A stretch of DNA of 64,000 nucleotides. It comes from Pratylenchus scribneri (taxonomy: Eukaryota; Nematoda; Chromadorea; Rhabditida; Pratylenchidae). Of the stretch, positions 43,467-56,137 are shown in pieces (the first letter of the stretch is position 1; each line of letters begins with the position of its first letter). The notes below the pieces were generated by a model that had not been told where the DNA came from, did not search any database, and saw nothing but the letters and a program-made list of their open reading frames with translations. Made by a program: the position numbers and the translations under genes. Location: assembly GCA_030063045.1 (NCBI GenBank), contig JAQSEB010000013.1, forward strand, positions 1,302,001 to 1,366,000. Direction: 5' to 3'.

Positions 43467-44633
43467 ATGGCAGCCACATGGCTTTTGATTTATGTGCTTT
43501 TGCCCTACTATGCGGTGTTAAACATTTTTACTTGCTGGAAATGGTTGCTCGACAAACGCAGTGCCGAATATGGGACTTGGCGAACATCGGAATTTGCACT
43601 GTTGATGATGAGGTTTTTAATTTTATTTAATTGAGCAAAAAATTTAAAAAAATATGTTAAATATTTACCTTTCATCGTAAATGAGGAAAGTATTTTTTTG
43701 ACCTGTTGAATTTGGAACTTAACGTAATGGTTTATGGATAAAAAAACTTGCATAATTTGCTTATATTTATGTAATGGTTTATCGATTTATGTCAGGCTTA
43801 ATACCTCGCCTACATAAAAACTGCAAAACTTTTGCAGTTTCTGCAAATGCAGTTTCTGCAAATTTTATGTAGGCACCCAAATTTGCAGAAAAACTGCAGC
43901 TGCAAAAAAATGATCGGCCGATCATTCTAAATTTTCTGCAAATGCAACTACTTTTTTGCAGTTTCTGCATTTTTATGTAGGCACCCAAATTTGCAGAAAA
44001 ACTGCATGCAGCAAATGCCCTCCTCTTTTTCCATTATCTTTTTTGCTGCAAAAGTTTTGCAGTTTTTATGTAGGCGAGGTATAAAATTTCGATTGTTTAA
44101 TTATGAAATCATAATATTTGAAATGCTAAGCACATGAAATTAGCCTCAATAATATTTCCAAATAAAACCAAAATTTATGCCAACCTTGCAGGCAAATTGT
44201 TGGTTTAATTTACCCTGTATTGGGTTTGGGTCCCAGTCCCATCTCCAACACATTTGTAAATTGTAAATATTGGCAATGCTCCCCTTACCAAGATGGCTAA
44301 ATATAACACTGAAATATATGGCATATTCATGTTTTGGCATCTAAAATTAAAATCAATTTTAAGTATTGGAATTTGCGCAGCAAATAATAATAAAATTTAA
44401 CAGAAAAATAATTCAATAATTTAAATCAAAGAAATAAATTAAACAAAATCAAAAATTGGTTAATTCAATTTTTATTTTGCAGTTTGCTCGGCGGCTGGTT
44501 GGGTGCCTTCCTGGCAATGTGCCTTTTCCGTCACAAAACCCAAAAGTGCTGTTTCCAATTTTTGCATTTAATTGTCACCATCCTCAATGTGCTCATTTTC
44601 ACCGTCATTTTGGTGTTCGTCGTGATTCGATGA
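43467..44633 (+). CDS. DUF1294 (YsdA-like) small membrane protein, copy 2
   Basis: Two exons (43467-43612, 44483-44633) join in phase to 98 aa. The conserved parts are CWKWLLDKRSAEYGTWRTSE, LLMMSLLGGWLGAFLAM and FRHKTQKCCF, with hydrophobic segments at both ends and a long final one (VLIFTVILVFVVI). The intron splits the same Ser codon (AG|T) as in copy 1, so the pair arose by duplication after the intron was gained. The intron is 870 nt and contains a Tc1/mariner-like MITE. The function is unknown. Confidence 0.8.
43804..44079. mobile_element. Tc1/mariner-like MITE in the DUF1294 intron
   Basis: Perfect inverted repeats start CCTCGCCTACATAAAAACTG and continue CAAAACTTTTGCAG at both ends, flanked by TA. 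Internally a phrase ATGTAGGCACCCAAATTTGC is repeated directly and GCAGTTTCTGCA words recur. It is 276 bp long with no coding capacity. Confidence 0.8.
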
Positions 44634-45283
44634 AGAAGAGGAAACAACAAAAACTTGAAATTGTGATGCCTATTTTTCACACCTAAAGCCTTGACCTATC
44701 CAATCCTAGGATTTCCAAATTTAATTTTAATTAATTTTATTTCCATTAATTTTTTTAAATTTCACTTTGTTTTCTTTTTTTTCAATTCAATAAACAATTT
44801 AATGAATTGCTCAGACCTGTTTTAAGATTTGATGTTTCATACATTAAACTTTTTTTACAGATGTTTCGGGCGAGAATATTTTTGACTATTAATTAATTAG
44901 ATTTTCATTCCATCAACCATCATCTATTGAGCGAGCAATTTGATCCTTCATGATCATGAATGTGTTGATTATAAAAAATCCCTGTCCTGCGCCCAAAATC
45001 GCTATAAAGAAAAATGTGTTTGCCCACTATTTCTCTCTATACTCCAGTCTCTTCTATCTCTTCATCTTCTCTAATCTTAACAAGCCTAAAAGTTTTTACC
45101 CTAATAAGAGATTTTGGTTAATGTATTTCGGTTGGGATAGAAATTTTGGATTTTTAGTGTTCGTTTTAAGGACTGGCACGGGACGTAAGGGAAATGATTC
45201 ATCAATCATCATCAAGAGTTCACAGAGGAGTCTTGTCTACAAATTTTTTTTGAAATTCAGAGCTAAAATTAAAAAAGCAAACT
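44634..45283. other. Intergenic upstream of the large membrane-protein gene
   Basis: No gene is supported. A 133-codon plus-strand frame (44950-45351) overlaps the start of the next gene in another frame and has no feature of its own. Confidence 0.45.
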
Positions 45284-48200
45284 ATGGTTTTTATGACCAG
45301 CTTTATTCTGCTTATTTCTTTGCTAAATTTCTCCACAATTTTTGGCATTAAAATTGAATGCGGAAAACCAATAAAAATTCCAAGCCCCAAATTTCCGGTG
45401 ACCAAGGATCTTGGCAAAAATTATGAAGTAAGAAAGAGAACAATTTAGGATTAAAATAAATAAATTTAAAATGTTTAAGGTAACAATCCGTTCAACCAAT
45501 TGGCTTAAGGCGAATGAAACTGCCAAATTTGTTGAGCAAAACTTTGATGGAACATTGGTTTTGCGCAAATGGACGCGCAAAATGGAAACCGTTTGGTACA
45601 ATCGCAGCATTGTTTTTGAAGGTTTTCAATTAATCATAAATTTTTGAGTAGAAGGAAAAGGAAATTTGTATAATGTATAATCTCAAGGTTTACATGCTAT
45701 TGCTATTAAAACTAGGTCAATTTAAATCATTAAATATATCATCTTAAAGAGAAAAAAATAACGAATAAAATGATATAATGATTGGTTAAATCACAAATTG
45801 ATAACGTATTAATAATCAATATTATTATTTAGGCAATCAAAATCATACATGGGCAAGGGGGATCACTTGGACCTTTGCGAAGTGCGAAGTGGGGGGGGGG
45901 GGGGGGGGGTCAAAAAAAATTTTTTGCGAAGTCCTTTTTTTGTATTTTGCGCCTCAGGCAAAATTTTGTCCAAAAATTGCCGCACCACGGCTAAAAATTG
46001 ACTTCGCAAGGGAAAATTTGGCCAAAAATGGCCGCGCAGCGCACCCCCCCACCTGCGAAGTCCCCCCGGTACCCGCCCCCGATTGCGGCGTGGTGGGGGG
46101 GGGGGGATGACCCCCCCCCTTGCCCATGTGTGTCAAAATATATTATTTGATTTGCCATTTTCTGTATGACAAATTGCTGGTTTAGCTTATCAGTCAGCAT
46201 ATTCCGCATAGCATATACACAAAAAGTTATAGTCTATAAAAAGCCTTAATATTGTGATAATGGATGTCCCATCAAACAAGATGGAAAAAACTAAATAACC
46301 AAAAAACCCCGGTACTTGTCGGTTATACTCCTGCTGTTTAGAAGTGAAGATTAACATTGATTAAGGATAAGTGTGATGGTAATCAATCACTTTAAGACCT
46401 TAACCATATACCGGATGTTCCATTGGAGTCACCTTTGCCTTTCTCCCGTTGATCTAAAATAATCTGCATGCGGATAACCAACAACAAGTGCCAAAACCTT
46501 AAGATGGCCATAAAACCTAGAGATAGACCTAAAAATCTTAAGATAACATACAAAACCTTGAGATAGCTTATGTACCAAAAGGCTTAAAAAGACTCATAAA
46601 TAAACCTTTTCCAAAAAAAACATAAAATGGCTAATCTTTTGGTCAACCAAAAACCTCGTCGACCAAAAAACCTTAAGATGATCAAAAAACTAAGATTTTT
46701 CTTCCGAACATAATTATCATCACATTTCTCATCAGATCATTATCAAATGCCGGACGCCCATCATTTGGTGCATAATCGAAGTTGCACAGCACTGCCAAAT
46801 GGCATCCAATTCAATCCATTTGCCCTGTCCCAACAATTTCTTCAATCCATGGGAATGACTGATGAGGCCTCATTCGGTGAATTAATCAACAAATTTGTGG
46901 CCCTGCCCGAATACAATGGAACAATCTACGATGCTGATGCGGAGAATTTTATGGGCGTTGAAATGGTCGGCTGGCGAGGATGCATCCAAAATATGTCAGG
47001 CCATGGGCTGAATCTTCAGGTTTTTATATTTGCAAAACTTAAGGTCGTAAATCTTAAGATTTTATCAAAATCTCAGTTTTTTTGGTACTTGTAAATTAAC
47101 AGGGTATAACTGCGGTCCCTGGATACCAATCCTCATGAAATAGAAAATAGATTTAGTTGATTCCAAAATATTTATTATATAGAATTTATATAATTGTGAA
47201 AGGAGATGTCGGTTCTCTCAAGCTGCCAGTCCTATTTGGGTTATTCGGGAAAAGCGACTAAAAGGCTGTAAGTTGCTAGCTGGTTCTGACTAAAAGTATT
47301 CCCATTTATATAGCTGGCTTGAGAGTCCCGCCCATTCATTCATTTGGGGGAAATTGAGGAATGTCATTCAATTTAATTTCTCTTAGCTACAGGGGGGCTG
47401 GCAAACAGTTAACGGGGGGCCAAAAAGTTACAGGGGGGGGGGGGCGCCCGAAAATGCATTATTCTGTCTGCCTCGGTGTTTTAAAGAATTTTAACCATAG
47501 AAGATCTACCCTAAGTCGATTTTACCTACCCTACCCCAAAATCCTACCTTCCCTTTCCCTACCAAAACCTAACCCAATACCCTACCCTAAATCTTAAATT
47601 TGGTATTTGGTTTGGCAAGATTCCTAATGAGGTTTAGGTTAGGTAGTGTTAGGTTTTGGTAGGGTTGGATGGGATTAGTGGTAGATTAGAGTTAGTTTTA
47701 GGAGTAGGGTTAGGTTAGCCTTTTCAGATCTAGAATCCACTTTCATCTTATTCTACAGTCATTATTATACCGGGGGAGGCAGAATAATGCATTTTCGGGT
47801 GCCCCCCCCCCCCCCCCCCACTTGTTAATTAAGCCGTTTTTTGTAAATAAAACTATTAGTTTTTTACACTAAAGATTTTTATGTAAATCTAAAAATGTAT
47901 GTGAATCCTAAGAATTTATCTAAATCTCAAGGTTTTTGTTAACTTTATATTAATTTTATGGAATATGGGAGTGAGTCCCCATTGCCAAAAATGAAGGGAA
48001 AACCTTTCATTCGGATTTTTCAAGCTTATAAAACATAGCCAATACCATAATCAAATGTAGTCAGTAGTCTAAGCAACCTTAAATGCTGCAAAAACTAAAA
48101 CCCCAAGACCTTAACTTCGACATAGCAAAATAGGCCAATGAAGTTTTCCATTTTTTTCTCCATAATTTTTTGCTCAATCATTTTGGTACCAAAATGCTCT

Positions 48201-51200
48201 AATAAGAAATTAAATAACCCAAATAAAATATTTATTAATTATTTAAAAATAGCTGATTATATTATTAGATCACATTATCCAATATTTGACCAACTGAATT
48301 TGGTGTCTAACAGATTTAAAATATATAAAGGATGATGATTTTAATTTTTAATTAATTAAATATTTAATTTCAAAATTTTTAATAAAATTTTCCGCTCAAA
48401 GTTGAATGTCCGTTTTGCCGGCGATCATACCGCTCAGGAGCCCTATAACCCATATTGGAATAATCCGCTGGTTTACACAGTGGATTTAGTTTTCTATGAA
48501 GGTTAAATTTTTATAAGTCATTTTTAACTTATTATATATTCAGTTTTTTCCAATGGATCGGTCAAATCCGTGTTCGATGAACTCTCATTGGACATTGTTA
48601 CGCTAGATCGAGTCCATTTGTCCGATAAGGAATTTACAATTACGGTTAAATTTTGTTGTTTTCTAAATAAAAAAATTTTTCGACCACTAAAAAATCAAAA
48701 AGTCGAAAACATTTTGCACAATCTCCTCATGTTTTTTTGGTTATCATAAGATTTTTTGTAAACAATATTTTAGGTTATAACCCAAAAAAACTTAGATTAA
48801 AAAATTCAGACCCGTAGCCAGGGCGGCCCGGACCCTCCCCCCCCCCAGCGGGGGAAGATGAAGGGAAAAAAAGTAAAGGGGGGACTCTTCTGCTGGTAAT
48901 TTTTGGTAAAAAATTTTCGCTGCCCGGCCATTTTTAACAATTTTTCTAAAAATTTTGGCCTGGGGTGCAATATTTGTAAATTTTTGTCAAAGAAAAATCG
49001 TCGGGCCCCCTCTACGATCCTGGCTATGGGCCTGATAAAATTGCTTTTGTATTGATACATTTCATTATTTTTTGTTTATTTTACTTTTTCCATAATTTTT
49101 GGATACTACCGTATTTATTATTAGAAGCATATGTGCTTGTAATTTTCAAAGGATTTCTAGGGTGAAATTTCACTTCTAATAGAAAAATACTGTATATTGA
49201 TTTTTCATAATTTTAAGTTGAATTTTAGTTGATTATTTGGGAAAATTAGTGTAAATTTTAATTTTTATTTAAATTCTGGATATTTCATTACTGCTGAATT
49301 TAGAGATTAGCACAAAATTTTATGTAACCAAATATATCACAAATAAATTATTATTCATTTAACATTTCAGCCTCCATCCGGCGTTTTTTGTCAAGGAATG
49401 CCGCCATCCTCTTTGCCCGTTCAATTTCCTTACCAATTTTTGGCACAAATTTCCACCACAAGAATGGATGAGGCATCGAAGTCTAGAACCAGTCAAAATA
49501 TGGTCAGAAAATTTTAAAATATTTTTGAATTTAATTAATTAACCCAAAATACAAAATATCAATCTTTCTCTAAATTTAATATAAAATATTTTCAAGAAAT
49601 ACCCTTTAAATTTTCTACCATTTTAGTATTTCTACGACGCCCAATCGCGAATTGTGGCCTACAGCCCGGAAATATTCCCACAAAAACAATCAATGGAGCT
49701 AATTGAATTGGTGGAAGACAAAAAATGGCCAACAATTCGCCACATAATCCACGATTTTACATACGGTAAAAATTATTTTTTGAATTTCAAATTGGTAAAT
49801 TTGAACTTTTTGTAATTCAGAAACAAATAAAAAAATTTAATTTTCTAAAAATTGTTACTAATTTTTTTTTCAAAAAATTTTTCTCTCCAAATAAAAAATT
49901 CAATTCACCCTCTTTCCCCCTTTTATCCTAGGTTTTCAATACACGATTGCCTCAAATGGAACTTGCCAATCGATTGGCCCAATTGAGCCAAATTCACCGG
50001 ATGTGACCACCCTTCCCGATTCAACATTGGAAAATGATGAAAATGGCCAAATGCTTTTCATGCTTCATCCCGAGGAAACGCTGATTTGGCATGGACGAAG
50101 GCAGCGAATGGCCAAAAATGCATTCTATTACGCTGGAAAGGTGGGCTGCTATTTAAATTTCGGTTATAATCTGTAAATCTATTTTCATCAATCGTGATCC
50201 GAAAATTGTTTTTTCAAATGCCAAAATCTATTTTCGACTCTGCAATTTTATTTTATTTTAACACAGACTCCATCCATATACCTTGTAATTTGTTTTAATA
50301 CACGTGGGGAATTATTTTTTAACCTATCAAAAATTGACAAACTTTGGGCTCTAACTCTTTAATTTATGGATATTTTTGGAAAATTATAATAGATTTTGTA
50401 GAGCTTTAGGGAAATAAGAAAATGCAATAAAAAATTTTTAAACATGCTCACCCTACCACGGGATATGGGTCCTCAAAATCGAAGATGGGAAATTAAAAGA
50501 GGTTTACTTTTACGGTAATTTATTATAATGGGAAAAATAATAATTTTTAATGCAAGAATAGTACTTTTTGGTTAACAAAATTCGAAAGGTCAATCCTTAC
50601 CGTTTGGGCAGAGTTCTCATCCTCTTGGATTTTAAAAAGGAAATACCCTATTTATCATAAGTGGCCTTGGGGCTTTTATTTTTCAAATGGCCTCTGCCCA
50701 AAGACCTAATTAAATTATTGGAAAGGGGGACTTCGAGAGAAGAGGAGTGGGGAATTAATTGGAATAATCTAAAAATAAAATTGTAAATAAATACTAATTT
50801 TAATTCTAATAATCAATTTAGAAAATACCTAAAATAATTACTGTTTCCGCATAAAGGTGAAATCTTCGGGAACCGACGAACCATTGGCCGTTTATTCCAC
50901 AAATCGACCAAAGGAACGACAAAAATTGACCGAACGAAATGATGAAATAGCAAATGGAACTGCGCAAGAATTGGTGGAAATTAGGCTTTCCCTCGATGAA
51001 AATGGCCATCCACAAAAATTCCACACAATTTTGGCATTCAATGGGACCAATGAAGGGGAAGGCGGACTGTTGGAATCGCAACGAATTTATATTATGGAAG
51101 AAAAGTCGGAAACGGATTTGGAGGGAATTGGATGGCGCAATTTACATTCCCTTGTTCGGCCATGTATCAAATTGGAAAGGTCAATGGAGAAGGAAAATGA

Positions 51201-53816
51201 AGGAGGGAATGGAACAAGCAAAGGCAGCGATTTTTATGTGCAATTGGCCAATGGTGAGATTTGGAATATATTTTATTTTTTATTTATTTTAAAAAAGGCT
51301 AATTTCTTAAAAAATTAAGCAATGAAATTTGAATTTAGATTTTTAAATTTCAATAAAATTTATAGTATTTATCAAATAAAAATTTTAAGAGTTACAAAAA
51401 AAATAAATTTAATTTTTCTATCGAATAAATATTTTATGAGTTATACAAAAAATTAATAAAATAATTCTTTTATTTTTATAAAAAAAAATTTAGACAAAAT
51501 TTTATGGAGTATTCAAAAAAAAATGTAAGTAATTTTATAAAATTTAGTCACACTTTCCCAATTGGATCAAACAATTGGACGTGCCGAGGCGATGGGCGCC
51601 ATTGCACAAGCATTGGCAATTGCCGCCAACATTTCCCAGTTGCGCATTGTCGACTTGGAATTAAAAGAATTGACAGCTGAAATGCAAAAGGAGAACAGCA
51701 ATATTTTAGTGGCACTTTTCTCAATTGGTAGGCCGGTGGAAGGCGTCAAGCCAGCAAAAACGGCATATTTGAAGGTGGGGGAAAATAAAATTAATAAGAG
51801 ATATAAAATTAAATAATAGAAAACATTATGCATTTTATAAAGTTCGTTTATCAACTAACAAAAATTATTAAATATTCATATAAAAAATTTAATTTAGTGT
51901 TTAATTAATTTTTAATTATTGATTCTTCATAATAATATTTATTTTTCACTCTCTCAGGAAGAAATTAGCGTGCAAGATGCAGCCGCTGCATTGAATTCTA
52001 CAATTCGGGCGAAGCAATTCAAAGTGAGAATTCCAATGGAACAGACAAGGAAGGACTGGGTTCGTTTTATTATTGTTAAAGCAAACTTTTATTTAGAAAA
52101 AATAAAATAGTGCAAAACACACAAAAATCAGAATTAGGTAAAACACAAAAAATCAGAATTAGGCAAAACACAATCAGAATTAGGCAAAACACAAAAAATC
52201 AGAATTAGGCAAAACACAAATAATCAGGATTAGGCAAAACACAAATAATCAGAATTAAGCAAAACACAAATAATCAGAATTAGGCAAAACACAAATAATC
52301 AGAATTAGATAAAAACACAAAAAATCAGAAAGGCAAAATAAAAATAATCAGAATTAGGCAAAACACAAATAGTCGGAATTAGGCAAAACACAAATAATCA
52401 GAATTAGGCAAAACACAAATAATCAGAATTAGGCAAAACACAAAAAATCAGAATTAGGCAAAACACAAATAATCAGAATTAGGCAAAACACAAATAATCA
52501 AAATTAGGTAAAACACAAAAAATCAGAATTAGGCAAAACACAATCAGAATTAGGCAAAACACAAAAAATCAGAATTAGGCAAAACACAAATAATCAGGAT
52601 TAGGTAAAACACAAATAATCAGAATTAAGCAAAACACAAATAATCAGAATTAGGCAAAACACAAAAAATCAGAATTAGGCAAAACACAAAAAATCAGAAT
52701 TAGGCAAAACACAAATAATCAGAATTAGGCAAAACACAAATAGTCGGAATTAGGCAAAACACAAATAATCAGAATTAGGCAAAACACAAATAATCAGAAT
52801 TAGGCAAAACACAAATAATCAGAATTAGGCAAAACACAAATAATCAGAATTAGGCAAAACACAAAAAATCAGAATTAGGCAAAACACAAATAATCAGAAT
52901 TAGGCAAAACACAAATAATCAGAAATAGGCAAAACACAAATAATCAGAATTAGGCAAAACACAAATAATCAGAATTAGGCAAAACACAAATAATCAGAAT
53001 TAGGCAAAACACAAATAATCAGAATTAGGCAAAACACAAATAATCAGAAATAGGCAAAACACAAATAATCAGAATTAGGCAAAACACAAATATTCAGAAT
53101 TAGGCAAAACACAAAAAATCAGAATTAGACAAAACACAAATAATCAGGATTAGGCAAAACACAAATAATCAGAATTAGGCAAAACACAAATAATCAGAAT
53201 TAGGCAAAACACAAAAAATCAGAATTGGGCAAAACACAAATAATTAGAATTAGGCAAAACACAAATAATCAGAATTAGGCAAAACACAAATAATCAGAAT
53301 TAGGCAAAACACAAATAATTAGAATTAGGCAAAACACAAATAATCAGAATTAGGCAAAACACAAATAATCAGAATTAGGCAAAACACAAATAATCAGAAT
53401 TAGGCAAAACACAAATAATCAGAATTAGACAAAAAACAAATAATCAGAATTAGGCAATAGACAAAACACAATAAATCCGAAAGGGCAAAAACATGAAAAA
53501 TCTTAATAATAAAAAATCAGAATAAGGAAAAAAGCACAAAATCATTTTAATATAACTTTTCATTCCATCCATTCAGAATATTATCGGCTCAATGTTTGGC
53601 ACTCAATCTAGCCTATATCCAAGTTGGCCACCTGCCCCAATTCCTCCACCTTCTCCCAAACCATTGCCACCAAGCTTTGTTGGCTATTCTGGCTCGGCTC
53701 TGGCCATTTGCTCCATTTTTGCCTTCGTCCTTGGCGCCGCAATCTGCATTGGAGGCTACATTTTCTACCAAAAAAGGCAACATATTCGGGGCATGGCCTA
53801 TCAAGTTTTTGAGTGA
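45284..53816 (+). CDS. Large secreted/type I membrane protein, possibly LolA-like
   Basis: Twelve exons join in phase to 738 aa: 45284-45427, 45480-45621, 46736-47019, 48402-48501, 48544-48644, 49371-49502, 49627-49765, 49932-50140, 50857-51253, 51548-51774, 51958-52059 and 53577-53816. A signal peptide begins at MVFMTSFILLISLLNF. The extracellular part has conserved-looking segments (RSCTALPNGIQFNPF, PPSGVFCQGMPPSSLPVQFP, YFYDAQSRIVAYSP, RPCIKLERS). Exons 10-11 (QLDQTIGRAEAMGAIAQALA, LELKELTAEMQKEN) resemble the regular helical end of nematode proteins annotated as LolA-like; that link is from memory. A Pro-rich linker precedes one membrane segment (SALAICSIFAFVLGAAICIG) and a short basic tail. 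It is probably displayed on the cell surface; the function is unknown. Introns carry several elements and a satellite. Confidence 0.8.
45847..46129. mobile_element. MITE with ACATGGGCAAGGGGG ends
   Basis: Ends ACATGGGCAAGG and CCTTGCCCATGT are inverted, with long G and C homopolymers inside (around 45891-45909 and 46096-46120). The inner phrases TTTTTGCGAAG and AATTTTGTCCAAAAATTGCC are shared in style with the hAT-type MITEs here. No clear target duplication. It lies in intron 2 of the large membrane-protein gene. Confidence 0.6.
47430..47820. mobile_element. Foldback element with G-run ends
   Basis: The arms carry GCGCCCGAAAATGCATTATT on the left and its near-complement on the right, each preceded by a long G or C run. 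The loop has CTACCCTA-rich sequence on one side and TAGGTTAGG-rich sequence on the other, so it too can fold. It lies in intron 3 of the large membrane-protein gene. Confidence 0.6.
48807..49034. mobile_element. hAT-type MITE
   Basis: This 228-bp element has ends CAGACCCGTAGCCAGG and, in complement, CAGGCCCATAGCCAGG. Flanking 8-mers are AAAAAATT (48799-48806) and ATAAAATT (49035-49042). The inside has a C run, GGGGGAAGATGAAGGGAAAA and AAAAATTTTCGCTGCCCGGC. It lies in intron 5 of the large membrane-protein gene. Confidence 0.75.
52113..53460. repeat. 25-bp satellite array filling an intron
   Basis: About 53 tandem copies of a 25-bp unit (AATTAGGCAAAACACAAATA plus ATCAG) make up most of the 1517-nt intron between exons 11 and 12 of the large membrane-protein gene. 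The main variants are AAATAATC and AAAAAATC at one position, plus single-base changes and a few shortened units. A block of several units near 52113-52400 recurs near 52500-52760 with the same variant order, indicating higher-order duplication. Stop codons occur in the plus-strand frames. Confidence 0.97.
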
Positions 53817-56137
53817 TCGGAAAATTAAAGATTCGAAAATATATTTATTTTTTACTATTATTGTTGGCCTAGAAATGCTTAAAATCCTAAAATTTGTATA
53901 ATATGCGAACCAACTAAAATAATTATTTTTTATTTTCATTATTCTCTTTATAATCGTTAATTCTTTTATAAAATTTGAAAATAAATTCCATATTCGATTT
54001 TTTATTCTTTGATTCATTCCCCGGTCTTTGCTGGATATAATTTTCTTTCTCTGTTACTTTTTAAAACTCTTTCTATAAAAATTTAAAAAAAACATTGTGT
54101 TTCAACTTTTTCCCTTAATTCTTTGTGCAATTACCTGATTTTGCACATTTCATCAAATTTTTTACATTAAAAAATTGAATTATTAATTTACTATATTTAA
54201 TTTTCAAAATTGGATTAAATGAGCTCCTCTTTTAATCTATCTTATAAAAGTTGAAGGAATTTCGATTCTAACAATATGTTTTAAGCTACAATTTTAGGCC
54301 AAAAAATTTGATTAAAATAGACCAAATGGCCATAAATTTAGCATAGTATTTATTTTTATTATTTTATCCATCAGCCGAATAGAAATATGTCAAAAAATAG
54401 AACAAAAGCGAATTCTTTCATAAACAGATGAAATAAATTACGAATTATTGGACTTTTAAAATTATTTTTTAAACTTTAAATATGCATCGCCCTTTTGGAA
54501 TTTTTCGTTATCATTCGAAAAATTCTTATTATTGGAATTTTTATCTAAATGCATATTGAATTGCCACTCTTATTGCCAAAATTCGCGCGAATTGCATTGC
54601 CAGGATTGATCAAAACCATAACCAGAAAAAATTTGACATTTGCAAATTTTTGTGACAATTTCAAGATATCTGGAATTAAATTTAATTTGCTTTCCATTCA
54701 AATAAGTTGAATTTATTTAGAATGAAATCGACCGGCCATCACTTCGGTGGAGAATGGTAAAAAAGCCCCTAAGAATCTTTTCAACTTGAAGAAATCTTCT
54801 AAAAAAGCCTTCAGCAGGTGATGCTCCAATTTCCCACTAAAATTGAGCTAAATATATATTTTAGGAGGTGAAAATTCTCTTTGATAAAGATTGAAAAAAG
54901 AAGAGGGAATCTCCATTTCACTTTAACTTGGAAATTTAAGGGACATCCCTGTACTAAAGGAAATTTTAAAAAATTTTAATTAATGGAACACAATTATATC
55001 TGTAAACCATTTTAATTTTTAAATAATATATTATGTTCAAAAAATATTGACCTTGAATGAATGTGGGGAGAATATTGGTTGAATGCATTTAAAAAAGGAA
55101 CAAAGTTCCAATCACCAATGTCCAATCCCCTATGTTGATAGTGGAATGAAAATATTCAAAATGTTTGACCTGTGGCAATTTTCCCATCCATTTTTTTAAT
55201 ACTCATTGTGCATTGTTCTCATTGATGGGTAGGGGATATTCCAAATAATGATTCCATTCTTTGCTCAATCTTCTACTGTTCTTTTCCCTCATAAATGCCA
55301 TTTTCTTTCCCTTATTAAGTGAAAAATTTTATATATTTTGCCTGAGACAATTTCCCAGACATTTTAGAATTCAAATTCCCCAATCAAATTTGGGTAACCA
55401 AATGTGAAGTTTGAATTGGTGAATTTTTTGCCTAACCTACCAAATGTCCCCAATGAATTTGATTCATCCATCTTTCTTTGTTCCCATTAAATAATCTCAA
55501 AATAAATTCATTCCCCTTCAAGCCATTGCAAAATTTGCTAAATGATTCAAATTTTATAAGTCTAAAGAGAGCAATATTATAAGGAAAAATTTTTATTTCC
55601 TTCCAACTTTTCTCAAAATACTTTAAATACAGCATTTTTCATTGATTTATTCAAAAAAAAAACAATGCTTTTTTTTCCAAACAACAAATATTTATCCACA
55701 CCCATTTTACATTCATTTCTACAGATATTCACTACAAAAAAAATATTAAAATAAAAAAATTTAACAGTATATTAAATTTTAAAAGAGGCCCATTTTTAAA
55801 ACTCCTATTTTATTTTTAGTATTTTTTCTTCCGATTCCAATTTAATTTACATGTGATTTAATTTTTTGGCCATTCAAATATTAAAATGATTACCCTTTTT
55901 AAATTAATCACAAATGCCATTCTAAGAATATTGTTTTTATGCAAAAGCAAAGAATTGGACTCGAAAAAATTACAAAAGCTTGAAAATTCTCTCCACTCAT
56001 CGCACTCTCTTCCTGATCCTAGGCCAATAGCTAATTTCTTATCCTAAACGTAATATATCATAATTTTATCTTGCTTTTTAAATTCAAATTAATTAATTAA
56101 GCTATTGAAAATTTTGAAAATCCCAAAATTGAGCGCG
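53817..56137. other. Intergenic, no gene supported
   Basis: This is 2.3 kb of AT-rich sequence between the large membrane-protein gene and the RNase III gene. It was searched for missing upstream Dicer exons (helicase, PAZ, RNase IIIa) because of the next gene; none were seen. Confidence 0.5.

Noticed and set aside
44950..45351. 133-codon plus-strand ORF upstream of the large membrane-protein gene
   Set aside because: It overlaps the signal-peptide exon in another frame and has no feature of its own.
36953..53460. Tandem arrays as possible CRISPR loci
   Set aside because: Units are contiguous without unique spacers, in introns of a eukaryotic genome.
45284..53816. LolA fold stated as fact
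   Set aside because: The likeness is from memory of annotated nematode proteins only; kept as a possibility.
53817..56137. Upstream Dicer exons
   Set aside because: No helicase, PAZ or RNase IIIa-like frames were seen on either strand.
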